A stretch of DNA of 64,000 nt. It comes from Lineus longissimus (Eukaryota; Nemertea; Pilidiophora; Heteronemertea; Lineidae). The stretch is from assembly GCF_910592395.1 (NCBI RefSeq), contig NC_088313.1, positions 498,501-562,500 on the forward strand, in the 5' to 3' direction. The notes beneath the pieces were generated by a model. That model was not told the DNA's origin. It did no database searches and saw only the letters and a list, made by a program, of their open reading frames with translations. Each line of letters starts with the position of its first letter. Within the stretch, counting starts at the first letter, position 1. Shown piece after piece: positions 15,101 to 26,343 of this stretch. The position numbers and the translations under genes are program-made.

Positions 15101-18100
15101 TTGCAGTAGGTTCCCTGTATATACTCAGTAAAGTATATTTTGGAAATGTGCATGTGTCTGTATTTATATATGTGTACCGGCCACCAAGGCCATCAATATC
15201 TGGCCAAATGTTTTCAGAACATTCAACATGATGATTTGTATTTGTTGAAATAGTTGAAAATCAACATTTCTGTGCCCTATTTGAATTGAATCTCATTTGC
15301 TATTCTCTCCATCTCATATTTGCCAGCTCAGATAATATTCCACCTGTCTTTGTAGTTCATTCAAGGAGTCCATCAGCCAGCACCCAATACTGTTGTCCCC
15401 TCATAGTCATATCGGCAGAAGTTCAACACACTGACATACTTTGTTTTATCTGCAGCTTACCCAATTTTCTACACCGGTTTGGGTGAAAAATTGGCCATCA
15501 CACTTTTGTATTTGTTGGTTCAGTCAGACCGATTAAAGGGTGTAATTGGCCTTATTCATTCCTTTTCTGTGGTGCAATATGGGACTCGATCACCATCTGT
15601 TACCGGCACAGGTTGGCCAGCTAATATTATGGTGTGGTGATTTTCATGCACCATATTTTCAAATGTTCATTGCCCCCAAGATTTGCAACCTAAAGTGTTA
15701 AATTTATCCTGTTACAAATACAATATCATGTTGATAGCTTCAAGACAAAACTATCACTTGAATAAGTTGTGTTTGTATGATATCTAAATCGCTGACCTGG
15801 GGACAATTCAGGCTGGACATTCTTCCAGCTGGGTGCATGACAAGGGCACAAAACTCATCAATCTTTGATAAATTACAAGAAAGGGATATGTAGGGACTCC
15901 TAATTGGCCAACTTTCTTTAGACTAGTCCTTCTGGGGCTTGAATGATGGGAAAACAATTGTATCTGGTCCGTAGAAAGCATCAGCAACTGTCCATCTTTG
16001 TCTAGTAATTGGACCAGAAAATTTCGCCTGACCCCTCAACACAACTGGATATCAAAGCTAACAAATTCTTTGTGTGCAGAAGATACTTTGGGCCAAAAAG
16101 TGCTGACCAGGGGGCAAAAACAACAGGGACCTGTTGCTAGTTTGTTGGAGATGAAACTCAAATAGGAAGAATAAGGACGCAGTATTTGCTTAGTGTTTGA
16201 ATCCATATTGCCTGTTCAGTTTTGGTAATCTTGGAGACGTCTGCTCGCTGGGCACGTCTGTTCTGTCGACTTCAGCCGGGTGCACCACACTGCCTTTTAA
16301 TATTGAGAAAAAAAGTAGAAAAAAGTCAAGAAAAAAAACTTCAATAAGAAGAGTTCTGTTGGTGTGGAAGCAAGTGAAATACTTTTGAAATATGAACTTT
16401 GCGTATTCCATTCTTGTTGACTGTATTTGTGATATGAATATGCTGTGGCCAGAGGGATGGGTAACCATGCATGACATTGCAGCCCTCATCATCCAATGAA
16501 AATTTTATTCATAGTAAATTGTCGTGGGTGACAGATGCAAACACTCCAATAGAAGTCTGTTGGTTTGTCTCCAGATGCATGTATACACTTTATCCATTGG
16601 ATTTTATTGTTTAACAGCCCTCAGTTTTATACCCAAGTGAATTGAGTTGATCCTGTCAAGCGTTTCAAATGTGTGGCCGTCATACTTGGTGACTGCTGCT
16701 CTTGCACCAAGCCAAAGAGTCATTACCTCCCAAATGGGTGATTTTCAACCGTTCCTTGCATTGGCCTCAAATGATTCCTGTAGAAATCGGACCAAATGGA
16801 CCATTTTTTCTCCCCTTTCCCTACATTGACCTCAAATGGATGCCAAGTCTCTCAAGACTGGTACAGCCAAGCCCGCACCCAATAAAAATAGATAAGATCC
16901 ACTTGGTGGATAAGTTAAATCTCCGTTTTGAATTTGATGCAGTGACAACAATTGATAGATTAAGGTCTAACTGTATTAATGGAATCTTCTCAAAAGTCTG
17001 ACTCATCCAATTTAATAACTGCATTAATAGCGTTAAAGTTCACCCATATTTCACGATAATTGCCCCCGAATGATACCTCTGACCACGGGCAGTCGTTTTC
17101 ACCTCTGTGAACAATAAGAGGACCTTAACTTAAGCCCTCTAATTAGGACCTTTGGTGTCCCGGGTCCAGGCTTAAGGGTCCGCTGTCAATGTGGCTGTCG
17201 CTGTTGTGATCATCTGATCCACTTGGACCCCTCGGCCAGGAAGTGTAGCAAAGCCATTGACACCATTGTTGCCAGGACAAGAAAATGTTAGAAAACTGCT
17301 ACAGAGTTCATTAAACTTATCATCCCGCATGGATTTATATGGCTGCACTTCTCTACCACTGTGGGAGAAGTTGGAATTGTGTTACTCTGTGTTTCAGTGG
17401 CTTCTCATTAGGTTTGAAGGATCGAGCATTTTCTCCTCAAACAATGCTGGATAAGTTGGGGTTTGATTGCTTCATAAAGAATGATTATAAAGCTCACGAT
17501 TCCAGCTTCCGTTCTTGCTTTATCAAGAATACTGATGAATCAATGTTTTCGTTTAAAATCTTCTCAGTTGTTGGGCAATGGTAACCGCGACCTCAGACCA
17601 TGATTTGATAATGTTTCTAGATGTGATCATTTCGGTCACACCCCAGGTTACCCAAGCTCGATTGTTGTCAGGGAATAGTTAGCTGATATCGTTGTCGCAT
17701 TAAAGATTAGAGGGTGGGGTCTCTTGACATGATAGTTTACCAATCTACTGCTGGGAGTCAACGGGTGGGAGAGCCGATCGTAACCTCATTTAGGTTGTCC
17801 AAATATAGCGGTGATTCTTGAGCAGTTCTGCCCAGGATACCAGGGCCTGCAGGTGACATCATGTTTTGATAATAGGTGATATGATTATGAAATTCTTTGG
17901 CTGAGAAGAGGATGATTGATTGACGAGATTTTTTTGCAGGTTCAAGAAAACATCAACAAAGTTCCTATTTGTGTTGTCTCCTCAGAGGAACGTCTGCTCT
18001 ATTTTCAATCTGTTATGTTTTTTTCATGGATTTTTCAAACTCTCTCTCTTCAGATATTAAACAAGAAGGGTTATTCCGTAAGACAGGACATCTGAACCGA

Positions 18101-21100
18101 CAGAAAGTGCTAAAAGACCGTCTCTACGCCGGCCAACCACTCCAGCTCGACAATGGCGACTTCAGCGCCCATGACTGTGCCAATGTGCTAAAATGTTTCC
18201 TTGGGGATTTGTCCGAACCCATCCTGAAGGACCGCTTCTACGAGGCTCACTGTCAAGTACCAGGTGAGTGTTCACACATATTTCAGTAGATTGAAAATGA
18301 AAATTCTCAGCTGTAGAAAAAACATCATGCGAGATAGATTTTGAGAAGTTGGAGGGGACAAGCAAGTTTTTAAATAGAATATTTGTCAAATAAAAATTGG
18401 AATTGCTACACTGCTGCAAATACTCATAAAGATCTACTCTCTGACATTCCTCTCAATTTCCTCTCCAGCCATGTTACCTGAGAACGCGACGACGGACGAT
18501 CGGTTCACACCAGAACTGATCCAGCTCAAAGTCACCAAACAACTCAAGACGGTGCAGTTACTATTCCACCTCCTCCCCGCGGAGAACTCCACTGTGCTAG
18601 AATGTATCCTCAAGTTGTTACACAAAGTCGCCGAAGAGGAAGAAAATAAGATGACGGCCGAGACGCTTGGGACACTCTTTGCACCTCATATCTTGTGTCC
18701 AAGAAAGGTTGGTATACCCTACTTGAAGGAACATTTTGAACACTCTCATGGACCTGTTCAGTTTTATAATCATTGTCTAGTGTTAGGATGTGTCCAACAA
18801 CGACTAATAATCTTGTAGCAACCAACCACCTTTTATCCGAATAAAATCAATCATATCTAATTATCCCATATTACTTTCAGATTACTGCTAATGAGCTCCA
18901 CGCCGCATCCAAGAACATCACACGTGCTATGTCATTCATGATCCGCCACACGCCAACCCTGCTCCAGATCCCGCGAGATCTCGCCCAGGATATTTCGACG
19001 TACTGGAAGCAAATGGAAGAGGAGCCGGTATCTCGTCCGAGCAGCAGATCATCTGAAGATGATCCAGATCTTGCTGTGGATACATTCGGAGTGAGTGCGC
19101 AAAAATATCTCATTTACTAAATTTCGATACTGAAATAAGTTTATTGCCGAACCCATCTTGAATCATCAAGGTCTCCTGTCGTATTCACATCTTGATCTTA
19201 ATATCAAGTCGGAATGTTTACCCTTGAAGTTGTGACGCACTAGGGGGCAGCACCTGCTGATAAACTTCCACATTATCTCATCAAAAACTAATTTGTATAT
19301 TTGGTTTTTTTTCAGCTACGTCATCAAGAATCTGTTGTCATCAACACGTGTGTGCAATTCGTTGACCGTAAGGGGTCTCAAGAAGCGTCTGAGAAAACGG
19401 ACACGGAAGTTGCCCTTGCTCAGCTTTACGCTTATGTGCAATCTTTACCTGAGTCGAGCAAGAAGAGGAAATTATTGAAACAGGTGAGTTACTGTTTCTG
19501 CGGAGGTTTGGTTTGTGATCAGTGTGATAAGTTTGAAACTGTTTCAGGAGTAGAAAATGGGATAAAAGTAATCATATATGGTTCTATTACTGACTTATAG
19601 TAATAACTACATTAACTTGCTGAATCTTTGGGTGTCCTACTGAGTGTCCAAAGTATCATATGTTGTTGGTGTCAAACAGTCCTTAACTGCAGTGATAGAT
19701 GAATCCATCGTAGACAACAACTTCAATTTGTCACATTTTCTTTTGCAGTTTAACAAGGCTAACAACCCATATGGCGCCGGATTATCCACAACGAACCCAT
19801 CCACTCCCTCATCTATCAAACACAAGCGTACAAAGTCTATTGGAGCGTCCCTAAGAGTAAGCAAATTTCTCTGAGAATGCTTCCCAATATTGCAACTTTT
19901 CACAAATTTCAGTTTCAACTTTTGTTGGCAGGTGGCAGCACTTCCCAGTCGGCTGTGCATCTGTTGACTTGCTGAGAGATTCCCATTGACATTCAATCAC
20001 ATAACGACTTCAATCACATAAAAATCTATAAAAATTATTAATATGTTTGATGTGTTATTCTGATGGTCCACCTTGTTCTTTTTACAGAAAAAGTTCACCA
20101 AGAAAAGGGAGAAAGTTGACTTTGGCACAAGCACATACCGTGGCTTCAACTTGTCGAATGATTATGGTCTGAGCAACAACAGTGAGAACATGCTTAACTG
20201 CTCCAGTATATCAAGTGATAACATCCTTTCTAGTCAAGTAAGTAGACAAATCAAATTACTCAAAATATTTTTCGAACTCCCCTAAAAAACATCTTGGGCT
20301 CCTAACAAAATTTCAAGTTGCATGGTTTGGTGACTGTTTTGAATTCTGTTTTAACAACGAATTTTTCAAGTTTGATTCCTTCATTTCATTCCCATCTTAA
20401 CTTTTCTTTACAATTTCCAAATTCTCATGGTTTTGTGTTTCAATCCTTTATTCTCGAAGAAAAAGGAAAATCCTTCCTGTGTTTTGAAGGGGAGATGCAT
20501 GAATTGATAGATCATACTGCAATAAATGAAACAATGAAATATGCAGCCCATAAGGTCTGCAGTAATCTTCTGCCAGATATTCCATCATGTCAAGTAAAAC
20601 AACGATATCTCTACATGCATCTCTGCCTCAAAAATATATCCAACCTTTTCTAACCAATTCCGCTTTACCCCATCCTTGCATGTAACTTACTTCCTGCATG
20701 GTTTTCTTTTGTTCAGCTAACACCCCTTGATAAACAATACTATCACTTGCGAAGTCTAACATGCCCCCGGCCAAGGACACCTTGTACTCGAACACCTGTC
20801 ACACGGTTATTCAGTAATGAACATGATAAGAAAAGTGTTAAGAGTGTAAGTATAAAAATGTGTGTTCAGCATCGGACCCCAATCTCCACTCGTTATGAAA
20901 ATGTCTTGTTCCAAATAAACCTTGGCTTTAGATATTACTGAAATACTCTTATAAGGGTAAAGATCTTAGTTTCTGGCACTTTTGTGAATCACTTTGAAAT
21001 TACTGATTATCGTTTCTAACCATTGATCTTCGTCTCATTTTAGTCAAACGACAAAGTCTGCATCGTCGATCTGAACCTGTCTGCACCCCTCCTGTCTCCC

Positions 21101-21731
21101 CCGGACACACGCAAACGTAAACCCCTCGAGGAGAGTGTCTTGAACCGACTCAATGAAGCATGTGAACCACCGGCAAAAAAGGAGAGGCGCTTCACCGATG
21201 AAGTTGGAAAGAATATTGAGGCACTGTTGTCCCCTATCCCACACCAGTCTTCCTTAGGCAGAGTAAGTATCAAAGAGTCTGGAAAAAATCTATTTTTGTA
21301 GCGCTCGAGTTGGGCTTTTTAAATTGATGGTTCGTTTGCCAAAATATGAACCTACTTTTTGAAGTGGGTCGATTATCCATCTCGGGCCCTTGACATTGGG
21401 TACCAGCCGGGTGATGTTACCCGGTAGTCAAAATTGTGAACCACTCAAGTGTTTTGTTTATCATCACCATCACAGATCCGTGCACATCTGCCATTAATGG
21501 TTTCAGTTTCTTAACATATGATGCTAGTCCTTCGTAAAATGATAAGGATATGTCGATGATCATAGTATCAATTCTCTCCATATGCCATACTAACAGAATC
21601 ATTTCCTTTTCCAGCGTAATATGCTCACCCCACGCTGCAGAGTTCCGATCGTCATGTGCCATTCACCCGATCTTTTGAACCAGGAAACCCGCTGTTCACC
21701 GTTGAAGTTCTCCAAGCTCGCATGGCAGTGA
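170..21731 (+). CDS. ARHGAP19: Rho GTPase-activating protein 19 orthologue, 5'-partial, 11 exons
   Basis: Coding exons with consistent phases lie at 170-426, 1181-1270, 18054-18263, 18469-18707, 18881-19090, 19316-19483, 19749-19856, 20088-20237, 20717-20845, 21044-21262 and 21615-21731 (TGA). All have AG/GT borders. From the first in-frame ATG (192) this gives 624 aa. An acceptor at 168-169 and an open frame above the ATG mean that more N-terminus may lie upstream. The RhoGAP domain spans about residues 90-270. It has EGLFR with the catalytic arginine finger R117, LKCFLGDLSEPIL with K155, and LFAPHILCP. Known family: RhoGAPs stimulate GTP hydrolysis by Rho GTPases, and ARHGAP19 acts on RhoA in mitosis and cytokinesis. 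Glycine instead of arginine after CFL, a VQSLPESSKKRKLLKQFNK segment and a basic KRTKSIG segment match human ARHGAP19 as I recall it. The tail carries TP sites (RTPCTRTPVTR), possible CDK targets. Confidence 0.93.
1465..1691 (+). other. possible alternative terminal exon of ARHGAP19
   Basis: An AG at 1463-1464 is followed by a frame that continues the phase of the exon ending at 1270 (A plus CC gives Thr, then ATG at 1467). It runs 75 codons to a TGA at 1689-1691. The pyrimidine tract is poor and no AATAAA is seen close downstream, so this could be chance. If used, it would give a short protein without a RhoGAP domain. Confidence 0.2.
10507..11045. other. CpG-rich intronic block with three short inverted repeats
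   Basis: Perfect short hairpins occur at 10507-10525 (AACGTCGG / CCGACGTT, 3-base loop), 10963-10981 (CGCCGGAT / ATCCGGCG, 3-base loop) and 11025-11045 (ACGAAAT / ATTTCGT). The block also has a duplicated ATTATGGTAACA near 10794 and 10829. CpG is more frequent than in the surrounding intron. It may be an enhancer or an old element; no gene is visible. Confidence 0.35.
12155..12470. repeat. diverged tandem duplication, about 143-bp period
   Basis: Two adjacent units begin GTTTGGCCAAAC (near 12155 and 12298). Both continue with CACCAAAG, then GTCCAGTTACTGAGGAACCC and a CCCAC/GGCCTACATTGT-like end. They differ by many substitutions and small indels, so the duplication is old. Confidence 0.55.
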
Positions 21732-22864
21732 GGTCAGAGGTCAAGGAACTATCGATCATGGGTGCTTTTGGGGGGCCTTCTCCACGACGCTAAACGTTCA
21801 CTGCTGCAGAGAAGACTCGGCGTAAAGGAATTTGACAATTTTATTCCAAATCAAGAAAGTCATTTGGAAAAAAGCATAACAGGAACTATTCATGGATGAC
21901 TGAAATAGACATTCAAGAACAATTTCATGTTAAATCTTAATCGCAATCAGTGTCCTCAGAAAGATTTTGATTCATTGGCCGGTTACATCTCTAGTTAAAT
22001 TCTTCATTGTTCAAGTTGGAAATTAAGAAAGTAAAGATTTATTGAAAATTAAGTGCAATACTTAGTGCATAAAGATGTTAATTTAGTTTAGCACAAGTAG
22101 GACATATAGTTAGATGTCAGGTTGTAGATTTAGGTTATTGTAGTGGTGGAGATGGTGGAGATGAACCCCCAGTTTGTTCAACTCACTTTGCCAGAAGAAC
22201 ATGTTCATTCATGGAGAAACCCCTTGTTACGTCATTGTTTTTCTTGCAAGGTTTGTTGGCCACAAACAATGATATCGTGCAAATTGCTTAGAGAATATTC
22301 CCAACTGCCAAAATACATGTATGTATACTGCCAGCTAGCAGCAGATTGAGGAATTGAAGAGTTGAGACTGGTCTGGCCTTCATCGAGTTGTAGTAAGTTT
22401 GGAAATACTGTTCTTTATCAATGTTTTATTCTGCTTTTTAAATTCAATTCCACAGAAGGGGTTGGCTATTGAAACTCAAGCTTTCTTTCCATGAATCAGC
22501 TCTTGGCATTTGTGCTCAAAATCTCTTCATTTGAAAGAGATATAAAATCTTTTAAAAAGATTCTATAGCAATTTGTTCTGTTAAAATTTTGCTTCCAATC
22601 AGACATTTGGAAGTTTAAGGAAAGTGTAGAATCAAGTTATGGCTTTTTGCTTTCACAGCCTTTTAGATTTTTACTGTTAAAAGTTTATAGTTCATTTTAA
22701 TCACACTTGTAAAATATCTCCTTGTTGAAAATTCTTTTATGATTTAGAATCTTTGACCATCGTTTTCATTTCTCCAGAGACTGGTTCTGTCTGCATTGTA
22801 ACATTTTTCTGTTGTCAATGAAAATTTCTGTAAAAGGCTACATTAAACTTGGCGAAATAATAAA
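21732..22864 (+). other. 3' UTR of ARHGAP19 with poly(A) signal
   Basis: After the TGA at 21729-21731 there is AT-rich sequence without a sizeable frame. The best AATAAA is at 22859-22864, giving a 3' UTR of about 1.15 kb. A further AATAAA at 24245-24250 could support a longer form. Confidence 0.5.
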
Positions 22865-23385
22865 ACTTGAGTAAAAGCAGTACCATGTTGTGCTGAGTTT
22901 GGGCCAAGTGTAAGCAATTTAGATTAAATCAGAAAACATAATGTGTGGTTTTTTAAAAGGAGAAAACAGATGTTGTGTGAATGTTTTTGTTGTGATTGTT
23001 GGAATGAGTGTGATTCTGTGCACGTGAATGAAATGTTGTATATAGCTTTGGCTTAAAGGTCAAAAATAGATAATATCTCTTTCAATCGATCTAGATGTAC
23101 TACTACACGATACAAGATCTAGATGTACTGGTACACGATATTGTATCATTTTTGATTAACTAGAAGTAAAATTATCAAATCAATCTATGTGCTTTTAAAA
23201 TTCCATAATCATCAATGTTGTACATAGTGACATAGTATTTGTGAATTATTTGTTGTGAAGATTGCTGTTGTAATCTGACTACTTAATTGGCCAACAGTTT
23301 TTTTTCTGATGATTCACTCCAAAATTCCTCTGTGAGACATTCTTTAATCATTGTCCCTTGCAGTGAATTCCTGTTAGCATAGTCC

Positions 23386-23540
23386 AATAGAGGTTCTTCA
23401 AGTGACGTCACAATGTGACGTTTTGACGGCACCCTGCCAATGCATTTCCTTTTCGCCGAGACCACGTGTGACGGCCAATGTGGCAGTGCAAAACAATTGG
23501 TAACGTCATCATGTGACGTCAGTGAAGAACTTGTATAGAA
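23386..23540. mobile_element. MITE-like element with imperfect TIRs carrying TGACGTCA
   Basis: The left end (CAATAGAGGTTCTTCAAG, then TGACGTCA at 23403-23410) is mirrored by the right end. Read in reverse complement, the right end gives CTATACAAGTTCTTCA and then TGACGTCA (23514-23521). Both arms continue with ACAnTGACGTT-like sequence. The arms are 35-50 bp and imperfect and the total is about 155 bp with no coding capacity, so this is a small non-autonomous DNA element. I could not define a target-site duplication. Confidence 0.55.
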
Positions 23541-23555
23541 TTTTATTTGGCAAAA

Positions 23556-23643
23556 ATACACAGAATACATATTATAATTAAAGAGTATCTGAGCTGAATA
23601 TACACAGAATACATATTATAATTAAAGAGTATCTGAGCTGAAT
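23556..23643. repeat. exact 44-bp tandem duplication
   Basis: Bases 23556-23599 are repeated without change at 23600-23643 (unit begins ATACACAGAATACATATT). Perfect identity suggests a recent slippage or duplication event, or an assembly artefact. Confidence 0.9.
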
Positions 23644-23725
23644 CTTTCCAGCATCATAAGCCTCGTTGATTACAATAAATTTGGTTTCGGTTTTTCAATA
23701 CTCAATTAAAACATTATTCTCAATA

Positions 23726-23893
23726 CAGCAGAACCTCTCTGTGAAGGACGTCCCTCGGGCTGACAAGTGCTGTCCTTAAGAGGTGTCCTGATTAGAGTGG
23801 TTGAATGGAAACAACCAATTTGGTGCCAAAACTAGTGTCCTTATAGAGAGGTTGTCCTTAATAGAGAGGTGTCCACTAAGGGAGGTTACACTT
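23726..23893. mobile_element. TA-flanked MITE-like element
   Basis: The left end CAGCAGAACCTCTCT and the right end (reverse complement AAGTGTAACCTCCCT) form imperfect terminal inverted repeats. Each is flanked by TA (23724-23725 and 23894-23895). The interior repeats AGAGAGGT/GTCCTTA motifs. TA duplication with CAG-type ends fits a Tc1/mariner or pogo-type non-autonomous element; the family assignment is inference. Confidence 0.55.
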
Positions 23894-24629
23894 TATATCC
23901 ATATCCTTTTTCATGACAGGGGATTGTAGTGCACATTTTACTTGGCGAAACCTGAACACCAAGTTCATCAAGCGGGTGCCGTTACATAGTGTTGAATTGT
24001 TGTGACTACGTGATGTAAATTTTAGTGGAAATCAGCACCGCCAGTTGGTATGCCCAATCTGGCCCTATTATTGACCGAAAAGATAACCATGTCTTTGAGA
24101 AGTAAGGATTATTGTAGATTTTGTATTTAGACTTCTATAGGAACTGCTTGCATTTGTGTATATCTGTTGTTTTTGTAAATTTGGTTCCAGTCAAGCACTG
24201 TACAAAAAAGGATGAGCACTGTCAGCTAAAAGCTCTATTGTATAAATAAAGATTCAAATAATAGAACACACATTTTTGATACAATTTAGTTTCATGAAAG
24301 GGTACGACTAACCAGCTGGCAGAGTTTTTAGGTTGTGTCAAGGCCTTCACAATCTGAATAGATAAGCAGCTGGCAGAGGTTGATTGTTTCCACATCCCAC
24401 AGACCATGCAGACAGAAAGATATTGGGATTTCACCAATCACAATTGCCGTTGCCTGTACCATGACAGAAGACGGACAATAGTGCGATGGGCTTCATGATT
24501 TTGCTTGTGTTGGGGAGTTTCTGGGCTGATAAGGGCAGACATACATTGGGTCAGGTCAAGTATTGGGGTTGAGAAAGTGTTAGGTGTTGGTGTAGGGGGC
24601 CTACCCTAAGGATAAAATAATGTGTCTCA

Positions 24630-24810
24630 ATTTCACCATGGCAATCTGACAGCACTTCACCATAGTGAATTGGGACGGTGAAATATTTTACCATGGTGAG
24701 CATGGTAAATTCTACATTCATGGCGAGCATGGTAAACTTTGAATTCACCATGGTGAACGCTGCATTCACCATGGTGAGCATGGTCAACTCCGATTTTACC
24801 ATGGTGAATC
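24630..24810. repeat. cluster of the perfect palindrome TCACCATGGTGA
   Basis: TTCACCATGG, CACCATAGTGAA, TTACCATGGTGAGCATGGT, TTCACCATGGTGAA, TTCACCATGGTGAGCATGG and TTACCATGGTGAAT follow one another at roughly 15-50-bp intervals. The core is a 12-bp perfect palindrome centred on CCATGG. The spacing is irregular, unlike a simple satellite. Confidence 0.75.
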
Positions 24811-25308
24811 TGAGATTTTTTTCTTAAGGGTCATCTCCATCCAAACCAATTCACCGACTTAACGTTGCCCTCTTTTAAGGCAACAAAATAATGAAAACAG
24901 ATGCAAAGACAGGAGACTAAAGACGGAATACAATGTACAGAACACAGCCTTGTTATTCATGAAACATAGACTCTTGTCGACAACAAACAGTCAACAGAAT
25001 TTTGGCAGGATTTTTCAAAATAACAATGATGTGAAGTGAAAAAATACATAAAAGTAAGTCACTCTATTGCAAATTACTTCCCACTAACAAGTTGAGGTGT
25101 GCCCACAAGTTGCTCGACAATCAAAATGGATTGATATGACGAACACCAGAGTTCAAAGGCGAGAAAGGATTAACTTTTTGCCCACATCAACGCATCATTC
25201 ATTGAAATCGCTGTTGATCGAGGAGCGACACGTGGCCATCGGAGTGACTAGGGAGATGAGAGCTGGCGATTCAGTCCATGCCTGTTCGAACAGGCCACCA
25301 TTCCTCTC

Positions 25309-25378
25309 CTACACTGCTTGGAGTCTTTGGTAAACTTTGATGAGATCATCAGTGGGTGGCGACTTCTTCCTAGATTTT
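25309..25378 (-). CDS. possible C-terminal exon of an unidentified minus-strand gene
   Basis: On the minus strand a polypyrimidine-CAG acceptor (just right of 25378) precedes a frame reading KSRKKSPPTDDLIK then VYQRLQAV and TAG (25309-25311): a basic stretch followed by an amphipathic helix, as at many C-termini. The next candidate exon upstream ends in phase 0, whereas this frame needs two carried-over bases. Either an exon between them is missing from my model or this is a decayed gene. Product not recognised. Confidence 0.35.
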
Positions 25379-25489
25379 CTGAAGACAGAAAATAGAATTC
25401 AATTCAATACAGTACATGATTGTGGCAGAGCAAGGGACAAGGATGTGACGTGACAAGATCGAAGAGCAAGACCAGCGTGAATCTACACG

Positions 25490-25670
25490 ACACACTATGG
25501 ACTAGTGGCTCAGATTCTCAACTAGAGGTCAAGAGGTCCCTGGTTCGAATCCTACAGTCGGTGAGAGACTCAGGCAGGTCTCTTAGACACATGCCTCACT
25601 ACCCAGATGTATAAATGGGTTCTGGCGCTGGGCATATGGACAAATGGGACAGCATTTTTTCCTTCTTTTT
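25490..25670 (+). mobile_element. tRNA-derived SINE-like element
   Basis: An exact polymerase III B-box GGTTCGAATCC lies at 25542-25552. About 40 bp upstream is a degenerate A-box region (AGTGGCTCAGATTCTC). Downstream comes a tail with CCCAGATGTATAAATGGGT, typical of invertebrate SINE tails, and a T-rich end. The head does not fold into an intact tRNA, so it is a SINE copy and not a tRNA gene. It lies between two candidate minus-strand exons, that is, in a presumptive intron. Confidence 0.6.
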
Positions 25671-25681
25671 TTGTTACTAAC

Positions 25682-25769
25682 AGGATTGTGTGCAGCCCAG
25701 GCTTCAATCTCTTCATCTATCTGGGCCCTCGACGATGGCACCTTTGGTCCTTCCTTTTCCAACAAGTGT
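25682..25769 (-). CDS. possible internal exon of the same unidentified minus-strand gene
   Basis: Minus-strand acceptor TTTCAG (right of 25769) and donor GTTAGT (left of 25682) frame 88 bases reading HLLEKEGPKVPSSRAQ, IDEEIEAWAAHNP. The composition is typical of real protein (acidic helix, one Trp) and only this frame is open. It needs two bases from the preceding exon and ends in phase 0. The family is not recognised. Confidence 0.4.
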
Positions 25770-25929
25770 CTGAAACAGTGAAAACAAAAACACAGTGGAA
25801 ATCATTGACCGCGTTGTAGGTTAGACACTGCTGCTCAAATGATTTGAAATATTCTCCTCACAACCCAAAGAAGAAAACCTAGGTGGCTTTTTCGTTATGC
25901 ATTTCTTTGCAGTGAATTAACGAGTAAAC

Positions 25930-26125
25930 ATCGTCTCTCAGACACTTGGGAAACGCATCTGAGAGCATCTCAGTTTCAAAATTTTTCTGCTGGAGACCCC
26001 CAGACCTCCCTTCGTGGGTGAGCGCCTACTGCGCTTTCATGTGATTGTGAGGGCGAGCCCTCACCATATTCAGGCTTCGCCCTCAACGGGGCCCCCTCTA
26101 TCCAGCTGTGCTGGATCCACTCCCT
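25930..26125 (-). repeat. dispersed repeat with GGGGGTCT...AGAAAAATTTTGAAA motif
   Basis: Read on the minus strand it contains GGTCTGGGGGTCTCCAGCAG followed by AAAAATTTTGAAACTGAGAT and GAGATGCTCTCAGATGCG. I recall this GGGGGTC / AAAATTTTGAAA combination as a recurring repeat in invertebrate genomes. A genome self-search is needed to confirm copy number. Confidence 0.45.
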
Positions 26126-26143
26126 TATTTGATGGTGACCTAC

Positions 26144-26343
26144 CATGTGGTCCAGCCACCAGTCAGACAAGGATCCCCTTTTGCGATTTGTTGCTACTTC
26201 TGGCTGTACCGAGGCTACTTTTTGCTGGGTCACTGGATGTACCAAGTCATGCCCGCTGAAATGACGAGTGATCATATCAACATTGTTGTGGCGATACTCT
26301 ACACCATCCCTTCGCAATTCCCACAGCCCGTGATCACTGTTCA
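26144..26343 (-). CDS. possible internal exon of an unidentified minus-strand gene
   Basis: Acceptor TCTTTTAG and donor GTAGGT (minus strand) enclose 200 bases. The open frame of 66 codons contains GLWELRRDGVEYRHNN, MITRHFSGHDLVHPV and GSLSDWWLDHM. The amino-acid balance is that of a globular protein and other frames are closed by stops. It ends in phase 0, which does not join directly to the next candidate exon (25682-25769). Either a small exon lies between them or the locus is decayed. I do not recognise the family. Confidence 0.4.

Larger units (their letters stand above)
1271..18053 (+). other. 16.8-kb intron of ARHGAP19 with no convincing nested gene
   Basis: It joins the exon ending at 1270 to the one starting at 18054; the split codon is restored as Asn between RPH and IKQEGLFR. 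Open frames inside are short and lack coding character. Visible content: a possible alternative terminal exon (1465-1691), a CpG-richer patch (about 6190-6770), a CpG-richer block with short hairpins (10507-11045) and a diverged tandem duplication (12155-12470). The rest is AT-rich sequence in which I see nothing further. Confidence 0.85.

Noticed and set aside
25495-25570. Functional tRNA gene
   Set aside because: The B-box is perfect but the A-box and acceptor stem are not, and a SINE-type tail follows.
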